From Cololabis saira (lineage: Eukaryota; Chordata; Actinopteri; Beloniformes; Belonidae): DNA of 64,000 bases. The notes under the pieces are model-generated. The model searched no databases, was not told the DNA's origin, and saw only the letters and a list, made by a program, of their open reading frames with translations. Every line of letters starts with the position of its first letter. The stretch's first letter is position 1. The translations under genes were made by a program, and so were the position numbers. The stretch spans positions 23,445,501 through 23,509,500 of the forward strand of contig NC_084592.1 of the NCBI RefSeq assembly GCF_033807715.1, written 5' to 3'. This document shows positions 12,578-25,769 of this stretch, in pieces.

Positions 12578-15500
12578 AATGGCCTGCCTCTTACCGGAAG
12601 TTAGCATACACTGTATTAAAGAAAGCTTGTTTTAGACAAAAGTCAAAATGAATACTCCCTGTTGTGGATTTAAATCCCATTTGCAAAGTGAGATTAGATG
12701 GATGGAGGGGGCAGTGATGGAAAAGAAAAGAGAAAGAAAAATACCAGCCAGCTCCCGCCAGAGGGTGAGCGGATTCATTCATCACCACAGTCTCACTTTT
12801 TCTTTTCAACTCCATGGCACATATTTTTTTTAAAGTTTTGACCACGTGTTATAATTTTGTGAGTGAAGTTAGTTGGTGATGTTAAGCCAGAAGGTGGCTT
12901 AACAGGTGGAGCCCCCGTCTTAGGGTTTTTCTACAAATGTCGCTGTTTCTTATGCCTTCACCTTTGGTAGTTAAAAGAACCAAAGCAATGCTTTCAAGTG
13001 ATTATGTGATAAAGCATCCTTAAAACTGACAGAGAAGCTTAGAGTTGAGATCAAAGTACAAGGACAAAACGTCTTTGATCCTCCTTTTTAGTCTGATTCA
13101 GCTGAACTTGTTGAAGCTGTCTGGCAGTCTGACAAAGGTCAATATGACCACAGGAAAACAATTACACAACTAATGAAGTGAAAATGTCACTACTTGCCAC
13201 AACCAATGAAACGTCAAGTGTAATTTCATAGATCAGCCTCCTGAATATCTCATGATAAAAGGAATTGAAGCTGCTTAAAAACATCATATAGATGTGCTAA
13301 CTTCTCCGACTGGAATGCTTCTGCAGTCAGCAACCCAGTATGGTCGATTGAATGATTCAGTCTCTTTCCAATATCTCAGCAGTTTTGGCCACACTTGCAC
13401 TCACAAGTGCCCTTTGTCTTCTATGTCACTGGTCAGACAAACAACACACAGTAAGCTAGAAAGATCACTTTGGCTCCGTTTTTGGCTCAGGCAGTTAAAT
13501 GTCATGATGATGCACAGCTTTACCCAGACAGAAAGTGCCAGAAGTTTACAATCTTCCATATACTGTATGGGGCCACACAGAATAAAACGGGAAGTGGGTG
13601 GGGGTCAACTCTTTCATTGTTTGCACTTTTTTCCTACCCTGTTTGTCAGCATATGACTATTTATGTTGAGAACTAAAGAGCATTGCTTGCTGCGGGGCAT
13701 CCTGGTTGATGCAGTATCATCATGGAGATTCTAGCTCCTAGCATCTCTGTACGTTTGTGAGTGATAGAGTTAAAAACAGAACATAAATACATAACAAGAC
13801 ACAAACACATTACATGTAACCCTGAAGGTCGGAGTCAATATGTAAGGAGTTGGAAGATTTTTCAAATGTCCTTTTATACTCTTTTCAGTCCCATCTATGT
13901 ATGGTTGTGTAGTTTCTCACAACACTTAACAATATTCCATACACTTGTACTTCAAAGAAGGGTCACATTTTATTTAGAGATCTTTTAAAAACATGTATCC
14001 CATAACTTCTCATCCTAACCAATAACTCCTCACATTGTATCTTCAACTGTCCACTACAATCTGGTTATATTTAGTCTTTCTTAAAAGTTTCAGACCAAAT
14101 AGAACATTTCTGAATCTCTAAGACCCCTTTAAAGGTTGCTTCTAGCTATAGTTTTTTTTTTTTTTTTAAATCAGTAAAGTAGCAGGTTTTACATGAAAGG
14201 GAATTATTTACAAGCACCCAAACTGTCACTTGAAATGGGCATGGTTGGTTAGGTGGACAGCTCACAAAGCTCAGTGAAGTGAGTCAGTCATGTTGCGGCT
14301 CCACGAGGCTTCCTCAGGGTTTTCATTGGGTGTCATCATCAATTAGAGCACGGTTGTCAGAGGCAGCCGCTCCTGTTCAGGCTTAAACGTGGGCTCAAAG
14401 CTAGCCTGTGAAGGATGGGAGGCTGGCTTATTTGTTTATATTGGAAACAGAAGTGTATGCTAGTCATCTGCTGGTAAACTGTGTTTTGATATGAATGTTA
14501 GCTTGCCACAGTCTTGCTCCTAAACCATCTCAGTGGAGTCCGTGACAACGTGTAAATGAGGATACCAAAGGGTAGAAATGTGTAATCGTCCTTGAAAAGG
14601 ATCTGCCACAGTTTTTTTTTTTTTTTTATATCTTATGCCACAGTGCCTAGAGGTGTTGCAGCATGGGAGGGGGTGGAGCCCGGTGGTGTGTGTGGCAGGG
14701 ACGCTGGTGGTGCTTGGCGACGGGGCATTACTCGCGCACCATTGACTTCATTACAGTGTCTTTCACATATCCATCCTTCATCCTCTCTAAATGCCCTTGC
14801 TAGCCTTTAATTCACTTATTTCCATGATTATCAATTCTGACAGCATTCAAGCGGAAAGGGCGACACTTTTTGTGGCGTGTACCTGAACTCTATAACCAAC
14901 CCGGTCACACAAAAAAATTTGTAAGAAGTAATTTGGTTTGTCACAGTATAGGCACAGAAATTGTGGGATGTAAACATTTAACTTTTTGTGTAAGTCAACA
15001 ATCATGTGACCTGAAACCATATGAAGTGGGACCTTTTATTTTTTTCAAATCCCAATCCATAGCTACATATCCACTCCGTATCACTCCAGAAGTGAGAAGT
15101 GAAAAGTTCCTGGATAGTATTGGGTCAGAGGGGGGTTCAACCTTGGTTCTTTGGTGGAACACGACTTCCCACCACCTCCAACCTCTAAAAAGGGGTTTTT
15201 GAACATGCTATTGTTGTCCAATGTCAATTTTTAGGACAGATTATTGTAACAAATGACTTCATGTTTTCATACAATGCCTTGCTCTTTTTATGGAGAAAAT
15301 ATCCCATCAAATTTGACTGGTAGTTAAAACAACTGTTAAGGATTTTGCTAATATGAAGTTGTTAAATATGACTACCTTTTTACTTTGTATCTATAAGGTT
15401 TCTGAACTATTTGGTCTGTTAGTCAAATTATTATGTAATATCATTGGCGATCAGCAATCACCAATCTGAGAAAAATGTTCCTATCATCCCAGGAAGTCAG

Positions 15501-18500
15501 ATGTGTCATATCCTAAAATACATAATTACTTTATTGAATCTTCAGGTAATGTATTTCTAGTCAGACAGCTCATGCTCTGATCCTTATGCCTTGTTCCTAG
15601 ACTTGGAGGCTAAATATGGATGCTGGGGTAGTCGTGGGAATTTCAAACAGCAGCAAACTTGGCAGTTGTGCATCGCTTGGCAAAGCAGAGATGCTCACTG
15701 CTGCTCCTTTAAAAAGACAAATGAACAAGAGGGTGTAATTTGAATCAATGATGTAGATTGTTGTATGTGGGCACAAATGTTGCACATGTTGTCTGCTTGA
15801 ACTGTCTCCGGGGAAAGCCACATTTCTTTTTCTGCTTCAAAGATTTATTTTTCTGTTTTGGTTTCTTGTCCATTGTAAAGTTACTGTATGTCTATTGTAT
15901 GCTAACTAGCACCCTTAATGGTGCTTAACAAGATGATATTTAGAATTTTTTTGGTATATTTGACATTCTGTCCTTTCATTAAAGTAAAAAAAACCTTAAA
16001 TGACTTCCTCAAATCAAAACTGATTAATTTTTCCCAATTCACTTGACCGACAGTTTCCCATTTTCATAATTTCTGTAAATTGCTTGACGGCACAGATCTC
16101 TTTTATGTTTTTTTGTGTGTACAAAGCACAATGCGCCAGTTTTTAGGAATTATAGCATTCATGTTAACAACTTGCCACCAATAGCCTTACAGCGGATATC
16201 TTCTTCTAAGTAGAGGAAAGTTGATGTATCACCGTCTCCTTTGCAGAAGAGCCAGATCATGATTGTAAAAGGTGTCTTGAAAGTGTTAAACAAATACTAA
16301 TTTTTAAACCTTTGTTGTGAAACTGCTACTTTTTGCACAGCTGTTACAGTTTCTGGAGTGAAAATGCATGGCTACCATGCTGACTCAAGAATGGAGAAGC
16401 TTGCTTCATCAAAGTGGTGCCGAAAGGATGGAGGCATGATGTATTGCAATCATATGCTACTCGCTGGTTTCATTAAAATTGCATTGTTCACTCACTCACA
16501 GGAATATTTTAAGAGTAGATACAAAGGGTATGCATCAGCACACACAAGAACAAGGAAAGACGAGCCAAAACACCCCACAGACACAGTCCTACACTTGCTA
16601 CAACCACCCATTTCTCTCTCTTGTTTCTCTTTGCTCATCTCTTTGATGAGATCGAGCTTGCCATGCCGTGACTGTGCGCTGCAGACGCACGAACAAGTGT
16701 TTCCCCCCAAGGAGATGCAATCTAAATGGGAAAGCAACATGACAGCTTTGCCACATAATCAAACTCCACACCCACAGTTACACACCACCACTTCAGTTGG
16801 GGGGGGAAGCTTTCCATTCTTTGCACCATGCATGTAAAATATGCAGGACATATCTTGAGTCAGCCTCAGCTTTAAAAAGTCCTGCATTAGTAGTAGAATG
16901 CCCTCTTGTCATTCAGAATCTTTGTTTTTGTTCTTGAAATCTTGAAAGTAGACATATTTAAATTCCAGTCTCAGTGTTTTTTTTTAAATTTGATGAATAA
17001 TTTTCAGTGATAGTGACAGATCCTAATTGAGCTGTGTGACGTAAGATATGACCCACTACCTTCTACACACTCTAGAGTCTCTTTCTGACTATTCAGACTG
17101 TTCTGATGCTGTGGCCATGGCAGTGTTTTTTTTGAAGCCCTTGGTCGAGGTCTTTATCGCAGAATCTTTCTGATGCATGTGCACAACTTCATGTGGGCAT
17201 TTGATATGAGATTTTGAGAACAAGATTTTATGACCTTTTCCTATGCAGTCCACAAACACTGCTGCCAGAAGACTGCAAGCACTTTCTTTCCTCCTGCAGG
17301 AAGTCGGAAGTCTTACACTACTCAGTTATTTGTAAATCTTCATCTAAAATGCTTTGTATTCTCTTACGCCATCTGGATGCTCTTTTGTAATGTTGTGTTA
17401 GTCCTTTCATGTAAAAGATGTGCTGTTAATGAATTTCCTTTCAATTTCTTCTTCTTTTTAAAATATTTTCTGCAGGTTTACAGACTACATCTGTACACCT
17501 GACAGGTCAATCCATTTATGATAAGAATGCACTTTTGTAATCAATGTAAAATAATGGACTTAATGGACACAGAGGCATCATTTCTGTCAATTTGGCACAA
17601 TTCAGCAGTTACATTAAAACTGTTTCTTCTTCTATGTTGGTAAAATATGTCTTGAAACTAAATTTATGTGAGAGACGCGATCTGTCATAAATCTACGAGC
17701 TACTGTCTGGAACGCAGGGATTCGACTCATTCCATAATCAGAGAAGCTGTCACCCCGGGTGAATGCATACAGTGAAGCACTGTTTAGTTCTGTGTACATA
17801 ATGTGCGTGGGCGTCTGGTTTGTGCGGGAGAGAGACACAAAACAGACAAATGTTCATGCGTGTGTGTCTGTGTGTCAGAGAGAGCAAGTCAGAGTCAGAC
17901 TGTGTGACAGGCGGACGGTGTGTGTTTTTATGAGACAAGAGTGTTTGTGCATCTGCTTGGGTTTGCATATGTATACACTGACTCAGATATGTGAGGAGTA
18001 ACGTCTGACAGTCTTACTCAGTCGGAGCTGATAATCCCACATCGCAACACACACAATTATGTTTCCATTAGTTCAGAGTACATTGCGTACACTTCCCTTC
18101 TTTTATTGGAATCAAAGACTCACCCTTAACCAAATTCATAGCTACTACTTTCCGTTACTCTGCAAGTTCCTTGTGAGTACACTCAGTTCAATTTAATATT
18201 TAGTCTCAAGCATTCTTGTTCTGTTGAACTTGTCATGCTGTCGATTTTTCTGTCACTCCTGCATCAGACCTTCAGAGATACACGTTCGACCCATTTGTAT
18301 GCAAATGATATATTCAATTCGCTGCCAAGTTCAGCCATTTGTCACCTTTTTCATTTTTATTAGCTCAATATTTCTTTCCAGCTTGTAATATAGTCACCTG
18401 CTGGTTAAAATATATGAGTACATATGTATTGATAATATCTCCACTACAGTATTTATACGAAAATGAGTTTTTGTACTTAAAGAAAGTGTCACTACAATGT

Positions 18501-19921
18501 CAGTGCATAAATATATTGTCTCCACAGCCTGAGTATTATACAACGACTTGCACACACATACACACCCACGGTATTCTAAGCAACAATGTTATAGTGGGAT
18601 CTGTTACAATACATGCAAAACATTGCCCACCCTCTGACAGCTTGGCTGGGATGACTTGGCGGATTCGTCTGAGCAGTTTGGCTTCATTCCTTCCCTCTTG
18701 TTTATTCTCTCCGCTTTCTCTTCATCAATCTCAATTAATCATTTGGTTCTACATGGGGAGGATATTGCCCACCTGGTCCCTTTCGCCGCAGTGGTGAGAG
18801 AAAAGCCTGAACAATAGGTGAGATTTGCTTGGTTTCATCACTTTGGGTTTATTTTGGGGTTTAAATATCAGAGGGTTTTTTCTGCTTTTACGATCAATCC
18901 AGTCATATCTTCTGTTTGTACGCCTGCAAAGTAGGGAAGTAGACCGTTGAGTCTGTTTGTGTAAATTGGAGAGGACTGGCATGCATGCAATTCTCGTACA
19001 GTTGTATTTTGAACCAGCCTCTTTAAAATCAATGTGTTGTAGCTTTGTGCTACCCCTCTCTACTGGCTCTGTGACGTCACACAGATTTCAGCCGCTTATG
19101 TGAGTGCAAATATTTAGACTCTTGACTACTCCAAAGAAACTGATACTGCTACCATATGAGCTTCTCTCCACCTGTACGCTATCCTCCACCCCTCAATACA
19201 TTAATGAGCTACAGTAACACAACTGTTACAACCATATAGCACATGTATATTGGCATTTCTTTGGATTAAAGTTTTTATACTCTGCACATCAAGCCATGAC
19301 CCTTTGCACATCCTTATATCTGCATTGACACATTGCATTCTTTTTGATCTCATATGTACATATTATATTTTCAATGATTTTCTAAATTCTATTATCAGTT
19401 AACATGCAGTACACTCTAACTTGAACTGTTGTTGTTTTTTTTTTTTTACATGACTTGTTTCTTTCTCTCTTTGATACCTTTTCAGTATTGTTTGCTCCTA
19501 TTTATTGGAACTGTACCAAAACAGCACAGTAAATCCTTTGTATGTGAGAATATGCCTATAAAGAGAACTCTGTTTGTGATTGTGTAGGAGTTTTTAGTTG
19601 GTAGTGACTTTGAACACCCAAACATATGAACCTAAACACAGAAAGAAAAAAAATCCTTCATATAAAATCCAGTTAATTTTTTTTTTTTAGACACTCAAGA
19701 CCATTTTCTTTTACATTATCTCATTACATGTGCACGTGTGTGCTAATGATGCAGCTGCAAAAACTGATAAACACTATTAATTTCCCCTGAAACCATAAAC
19801 AAACTGAATTATAAATCCACCAATTGAAAAAGATGAAAAGGTGATCTACAGAAATATAATTGATCGAAATTCAGGTCAAAGTAAAACTGTTTTATGCTAT
19901 CACAGATCATTGGAGCATTTC
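12578..19921. other. Long non-coding stretch, probable erbb4 intron 1
   Basis: No mobile element family, exon or RNA gene recognised. Simple T-runs occur at 14151-14167, 14611-14628 and 19434-19449. A TGACGTCA word (CRE consensus) stands alone at 19072-19079. The longest frames (up to 159 codons near 16358-16837) show no domain and are likely chance. Confidence 0.45.
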
Positions 19922-20054
<133 letters not shown>

Positions 20055-21940
20055 ATTCATGAATGTGTTCAATACATGTGTGAGCAGTTTGGAGAGAGAG
20101 CTGTGTGCTTGAATTGGACTAAATGCACGGGCTCCTCCTGCCCCTGCCCAGGTGCTGTGTGCCAGGCACTTCATTAGCCTAGCTCCGCAGATGGACGCTG
20201 ATGCAAACAGGGTTTTTGAGCTTCATTCTTCTCGACTTGTTGTTCATTAAAATCAAATTATGTGTCAGGAAGCATAACTTGTAGATGACATGGTGCAGTT
20301 ATTACTCAACAAGCTCTCTCGTCTTGCATCAGTGAGTGTCTGTGTTTGTCTTACAAAGTCTGCCAGACTAATTCTGCTCTTTCGGTGCGCACCTGATGGC
20401 TACATTTGTACCCCCGAACCAAAGCATGTGACTGTGTGTCATTTATCATCCTCAAACTTACTTCTACATTTTTTGACTTGTTTTTGATAATAAAACAACA
20501 TGTAGTCTTATTTTAATGCAAAACGCTTAAAAAATGAATCCTCTGTTGTGGCGCATAATGTTGCTGTTATAAATTAAGAAATAACATCAAATGTGTTTCT
20601 CTTCAGTCAATTGAACAGATTAATCTTACTGTTCCACAATAAAGTGGATTTTACATCTTTTCTTCCCAGCACTGAGAGGAAACTTGTTGTTCTGACAGAC
20701 TTTTACATGAATATGCAGAGCTGTGATGAGGTTCAGTTGCGGCAGGGGTCGATCATTTCTGATTCCAGTCGCGTTGGGATTTTTTGGGAGGCTTGGATCA
20801 GTGAGAGCGGTTGTCCTCCTAAAGAGTTAGAACATCCCTGGACGAGACACAGAACACCTATATTGACCCTATTATGCTTAATCACTGTGTGATGTTTAGA
20901 CTTATCACTTCATTTTCCACATATGTAATCTATATATAACAGGAATTGCCATATGAGTGTATATATGAGGTTCATACACAAGTACTTTACAGAACCTAAA
21001 AAAGATGCCATATAAGTACTGATTTTTTTTTTATCTTAATCCCATGGACCTTCATCTAAAACCCTTTTTCTCTTAACTCTTAACTCTGACTCACTATTTT
21101 TTTGTCTCTCAATATTTTCGTCTTTTTAAAACAGAAACCCTCATGAAAATAGTGTCACTACCGTGCTAGTGAGCTCTAATTCAAAGACAGAAAGAAACAG
21201 AGATGATTATCCAATTTATATACAGCGAGGGGGCCATTGGTCATAAACCTTTACTGCAAGACTGTATCCAAGTGTGTGTGGGTGAAACAAAATGGATAAA
21301 AGAAGAGAGAGTGAGAGAGAACAAGAGTGATCTCATACATGTAGAGAGAAAATCCATTGATTTGGCCAAAAGACCTTCTAGTGTTAGTTTCTTTAATCAT
21401 TTGCTTTGTTAAAGGTATTTCGATATCTGCTCCTCCCAGTGTGTCTGCAGCCACAGTAAAAGCTGTGAACAAATGTAACAACCTTCGATTCACCTAAATC
21501 TTTTATTATTGAATTGGCTAGTTCTGGCAAGTTCAAATCAATACCAGCGCTATCACATGGCTTCAGGTGAGCAAGAAATGAAGAGAAAACCCGGTACGAC
21601 AACGTCTCTTTGATCTTCAGCAAAGTTGCCTCCTCCCTTTTTCCCGCCATTGACCACATATTGACCGTTGATGGGGTAGAGAATTGATCATCTCTCTTAC
21701 TCACTCTCACTTAGAGGCGCTTCAACATGGGTAGGTCAGAGGGAATAGGATGATAGATGGGTGACGAGAAGCAAATGAAAGTAAAGGTGTGAGGGAATTA
21801 AGCCATCCAAAGGGGAGCAGTGTCGTCTCTAATTGGAGGCATCTGGGGGCTCTGAAGTAATCAAGGAGAGAGAAAAAAACTGACTCCAGCTCTGATAAAA
21901 CTATTACAGCTTCTGAAACCAGTGTGGGATCAGTGCATTA
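20055..21940. other. Non-coding stretch, no gene recognised
   Basis: Intron-like sequence with a T-run at 21024-21034. No repeat family or exon recognised. Confidence 0.45.
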
Positions 21941-22481
21941 TGGCACTTTTGCACTAGGACTTACTGAGCCCGACTCGGCTCGTCACGCCTTTACCCACCT
22001 CTACCCGTTTGTTTTTCCACAGCCAGGGGAGAAGTGGGCAGGTTGGGGTGAAGCTGCTGTGACGTACTCGATTGCGCAACCGCTTTGTTCATGTCGGCGC
22101 TGATGAGAAATCAGCTAGAGCCGCGAGCGGCTGAGAGTAAAACAGCCCGTCTACATCCCTTTTTTAATTATCTCGTCAGCCACCAGGTTTATGAACATCT
22201 GCACCTCAGAGTTGGATCACCAAACAGACGTTTTGCGCTTTATAATAAAATCGCCGCGAGCCGCGGGTCGCTCTCGCTCTGACTCCCGCTTCCTGATTCA
22301 AACGTCTGCCGGCCCCGCCCCCCGACCAATCAGAGGCGCGGAGGGTGGTGACGTCAGAAATAGTCCCGGCTCAGCCCGCAAAGAACCTCGCCTCTACCCG
22401 TCTCAGCCCCTAGTGCAAACGTGCAAGACGGGGCCGCACCGAGCCGAGCCGGGCAGAGGCGGGACTAGTGCAAAAGCGCCA
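21941..22481. mobile_element. GC-rich MITE with inverted ends
   Basis: The left end TGGCACTTTTGCACTAG and the right end CTAGTGCAAAAGCGCCA are inverted repeats with one mismatch. TTA on the left and CTA on the right could be a decayed 3-bp (TWA-type) target site. Inward, both ends carry related GAGCCGAGC/CTACCCG words. The interior is far richer in GC than its surroundings and holds GC-box, CCAAT and CRE words. No transposase is present. The termini resemble a PIF/Harbinger- or hAT-type fish MITE; superfamily unproven. Confidence 0.78.
22311..22356. promoter_or_regulatory. Promoter-like motif cluster inside the MITE
   Basis: GCCCCGCCC (GC box, about 22312-22320), CCAAT (22326-22330, in GACCAATCAGA) and the full CRE consensus TGACGTCA (22349-22356) lie within 45 bp. 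The words are seen directly; that they drive transcription is inference. Confidence 0.45.
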
Positions 22482-25197
22482 CTAGTGACACTGGTAAAGC
22501 AAACTGGCTGTGTTGTAACCATAAAGAAGAACAATGATCAAAAATTGCAACAAAAAGTGTATTCCTATAAGCTGGTAATGACAAAAGGCACTCTCAATAA
22601 TAATTGTGGTGCCTATCAGAATTTCTAAATGATATCTTTGGTTACATAGCTCTTTAAATTTGTTCTATTTTAACTTTTAAAAATTCATTTAAATTCATAA
22701 AATAGCTTACATTTCTGCATTTTTTTGGATGAAGCATGGAGCTCCATTCACAAATATTATCAGCCCATTAAATGGACATCATCATCAGTAATAATATCCA
22801 CAGGCATTGTCAAACATATGGTCGTTCAGTAGTTTTATCCTGTGAATTAGAACATAAAGTGTTTGTTTATCCTTTAAAAATATGTTTTTTTAATCCTTTC
22901 TGGAGTTGAAGTTGGAGGTATGCATAATGTTTTTTAGTTTTTTTTGTAGGTGCTCAGAGCACTTACAAAAAAAAGCAGTGGAGATGGTGACGCATTTTTT
23001 GACCTGCACATAATAAATGAACAAAAGATAGGCTCAGTTAGAAGGCATTTTAAGATATTAGGAGATTTTTTTTACTGAAATGAGAAAGTACTTCAATTGG
23101 AAAGAGATGAGCTTTTAGGGGTTTTATTCATGTCACAGATTGACCTTTAATACCACAAACCCTGAGCCTTGCAGAGGGGATGTTTGAATTTCTTTAAAAG
23201 TCCAACGCTTGAGTGCTGCATGGGTCAACAGGATTAGAAGGTGCCCAGCGTAAAGAGGTTAATGGTCCTCAAAGGTCCTCAAAGATTAGTTTAATCATAC
23301 TTCATATGGTGATGAAATTTTTGTGGCCCAAATGCTTCTAGAAAATATCTTGGTCCTTCTTCAAACAGTCATATTATCAACTGCTTGGTGGACAATGAAC
23401 AGTAAAGCTCTTTTGCAATAAAAGCCAGAAAGTGCTTTGACAACAGTGGCGATTTCAAATTTTTCAGTTTTTTGAGAGTTCATTGCAATGAGATGACAAC
23501 TTCATTTTTCCTGGTCTGCCTGCACAATGTCACGTCCTCGGAAGAGTCCTAACAGGGATTCATTGGGTCTTGTCAGCCGGCACGAAACTTAGACCATCAA
23601 AGATAATTGCATGCTAATGTTCAATAAGCCTTGTAAGTCGCTGCAGATAAGTGTGGCTGCCAAACAGCTTCGCCAGGGGAAAGCACATTTATTCCCCTGG
23701 CTATGGTCGGGGAAAATTAATACTAAGCTCCTTTGGCCAGCCACTTCCACTGAGGTGGTAGAAACAATTACACAGAGACCCACCAGAGCACAATAACTGA
23801 ATAATGGAGGGACTGCCTTGTGTACACAATCTAACAAAGATGCATCTACTTGCTAGCGATACAAACAATTAAAAATTGTATGCAACGAGTAGAAGTGGAA
23901 AATTCATTTGAGTTCATTGGACGGTGAATTTCCTGCAGATGGACCCCGTTGTAAAAATTCATCATTTTCAGCCATCCACTCTGCCGTGTCCTCTGTTTAC
24001 ACGGTTGCCCCTATCTATATAATAGTTAATTAAAAGATGCCACAAAAGAGACCAGGCATAAAAACTCATCATAAGTTTAAGTAAATAGCTAAATGGTCTT
24101 CTATACTGCTTTAGGTAAATTTGTGAAATTGATTATCTTAACATACATATGGTTTGATGCAATTATTTTTCATTTCAGAGACGTTAGCATCAACATAATA
24201 TTCAGATCTCATCCCCAGATTTTCAAGCTGAACACTATTGAACATGTCAGTGATGAATATGTTGCAAATGGTAATAATACTAGGAAACAGAATTGGTTAA
24301 CACAGAGGGAAGAAGAATGTATAAAATACGTTGTCAAAGGAAGAAAAAATGCGCATTAGACAAGAATGAGAGCTGTATGTCCTGAGATGCAGCTTTCAGA
24401 ATAAAATGTTGGTGTGTTTGGTAAAATCCATAGCACCTCAACCAGATGTCATAGAGCCGCCTCAGTTATAGGGTGTGAAGACATTTTCAAACCCATTAGG
24501 AAACCAAGCTCACTGAACTTTACTTTACTGGCTGAACCACTGTACTGGAATGCATTATACTTACTTTTATTTGTATGTAATATAAATTGACACAGCATCT
24601 ATGTGTAATGTAGCAAGAACAATGCACATTTCACAATGCCAAATTTCAAACAATTGGATGAAGAGTTGCTACATAACCAGGGAAAGAAGGCTGGTTTATA
24701 TTTGGTATAATTATAATAAGGCTGATAGCTGATACAATTCAAAAATATCAAAATTACTGTGGAGACACTTGTAATTGGTAATAATTGAAATAAACTTAAG
24801 AAATCTTAATATTACTCTGAGTGCTGTGTTTTTCATTGCTAGACGGTACTTTGGTTTTGAGGCTTTATAGTTATTATCAGGAGATCCTTCCTGCCCACAA
24901 CAATAAACCTCTACACTGAATCTCCCAAGACTGCTGCAACAATTAATTTCCCTTCGGGCATTCATAAAGTAAGAAGAAGAATTGAATTATTTTTTTTATT
25001 GTGGACAACACAGTGGCTTTGTAGTGGTTTTAGTAGTTCCTTCACAGCTTCAAATTAAGGCTGCCACTTTCATGAGTGAAGTGTTTTTGAAGGTTTTTCT
25101 CCAGTTTTCTCCCCCAGTCTGAAAAGACGTATGTTGCAGTTATTGTTGATTCTAAATTACTTAGAAGTAAGTGGGCATGTGTGGTTCTTTGTCCATT
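22482..25197. other. Non-coding stretch, no gene recognised
   Basis: Contains a short near-perfect foldback at 22937-22975. The segment at about 23900-24000 looks non-repetitive and could be conserved, but this cannot be judged here. Confidence 0.4.
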
Positions 25198-25274
25198 AGT
25201 GGCCTTGTGATGGACTGGTGACCTGTCCAGGGTGCACCCTCAGCTTGTCACCTGAATAGAGCTGGGATTGGCTC
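25198..25274 (-). mobile_element. Fragment of the common fish SINE body
   Basis: TGTGATGGACTGGTGACCTG, then TCCAGGGTG and GCTGGGATTGGCTC, match in reverse the middle of the repeat present at 34175-34499 and 46631-47025. Only this part is preserved. Orientation is given relative to those copies as they read on the + strand. Confidence 0.6.
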
Positions 25275-25289
25275 GTACAAACCTCTAGG

Positions 25290-25440
25290 GAAGGCTGCTC
25301 AGTTAGTAGAGCGTTCGCCCATGAACCTGAAGTGGTTCGAGTCCTAGTTCCTCCTGTGTCCACAGTTGTGGGCAACTTGGGCAGGACACTGAACCCCCAG
25401 TTGCTCCTGTTATACATGTGTAACCCACTTACCATTCCAT
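25290..25440 (+). mobile_element. tRNA-derived SINE
   Basis: A tRNA-like head carries an A box (TGCTCAGTTAGTAGAG, 25295-25310) and a B box (GGTTCGAGTCC, 25334-25344) at tRNA-like spacing. It is followed by the GGGCAACTTGGGCAGGACAC, then CTGAACCCC, body typical of fish SINEs. It lacks cloverleaf integrity, so it is not a functional tRNA gene. The RNA polymerase III promoter boxes are intact by sequence. Confidence 0.8.
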
Positions 25441-25713
25441 GACCCTAAATTGAATTCAATCGTTAGAAGTTTGTTTACCTTTCTCATATGCATAATTATT
25501 ACTTTTTAATGGATGTGTAGGGTGCATGTATGCCTTGTTACCTTGTAAACAGGGTAGTTTTTAACATGAAGCACCCTTCTCTCAACGTAACCCAGTTGCT
25601 TTTGTTTATAAGTGAAAACAGAACAAAATCTCGGTAAGGAATAAAATGTAGGTAAGGAATGTACAGAAGTGCTTAAAAGGTGCATGAAAATAAGAATCAG
25701 TATGACTTCATTA

Positions 25714-25769
25714 GATGGATGGATGGATGGATGGATGGATGGATGGATGGATGGATGGATGGATGGATG
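25714..25769. repeat. (GATG)n microsatellite, 14 units
   Basis: Uninterrupted GATG/ATGG array. Confidence 0.98.

Noticed and set aside
16358..16837. 159-codon plus-strand frame
   Set aside because: Composition and lack of any motif suggest chance; no splice-consistent context.
19072..19079. Isolated CRE consensus TGACGTCA
   Set aside because: A single 8-bp word without nearby core-promoter signals is not enough to call a regulatory site.
22191..22628. 145-codon plus-strand frame in the GC-rich MITE
   Set aside because: GC-rich sequence has few stops; no domain is seen and the frame crosses the element end.
25295..25344. Possible tRNA gene (A and B boxes)
   Set aside because: No cloverleaf stems form and the sequence continues into a SINE body, so it is a tRNA-derived SINE. 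The same applies at 33401-33450 and 34455-34499.
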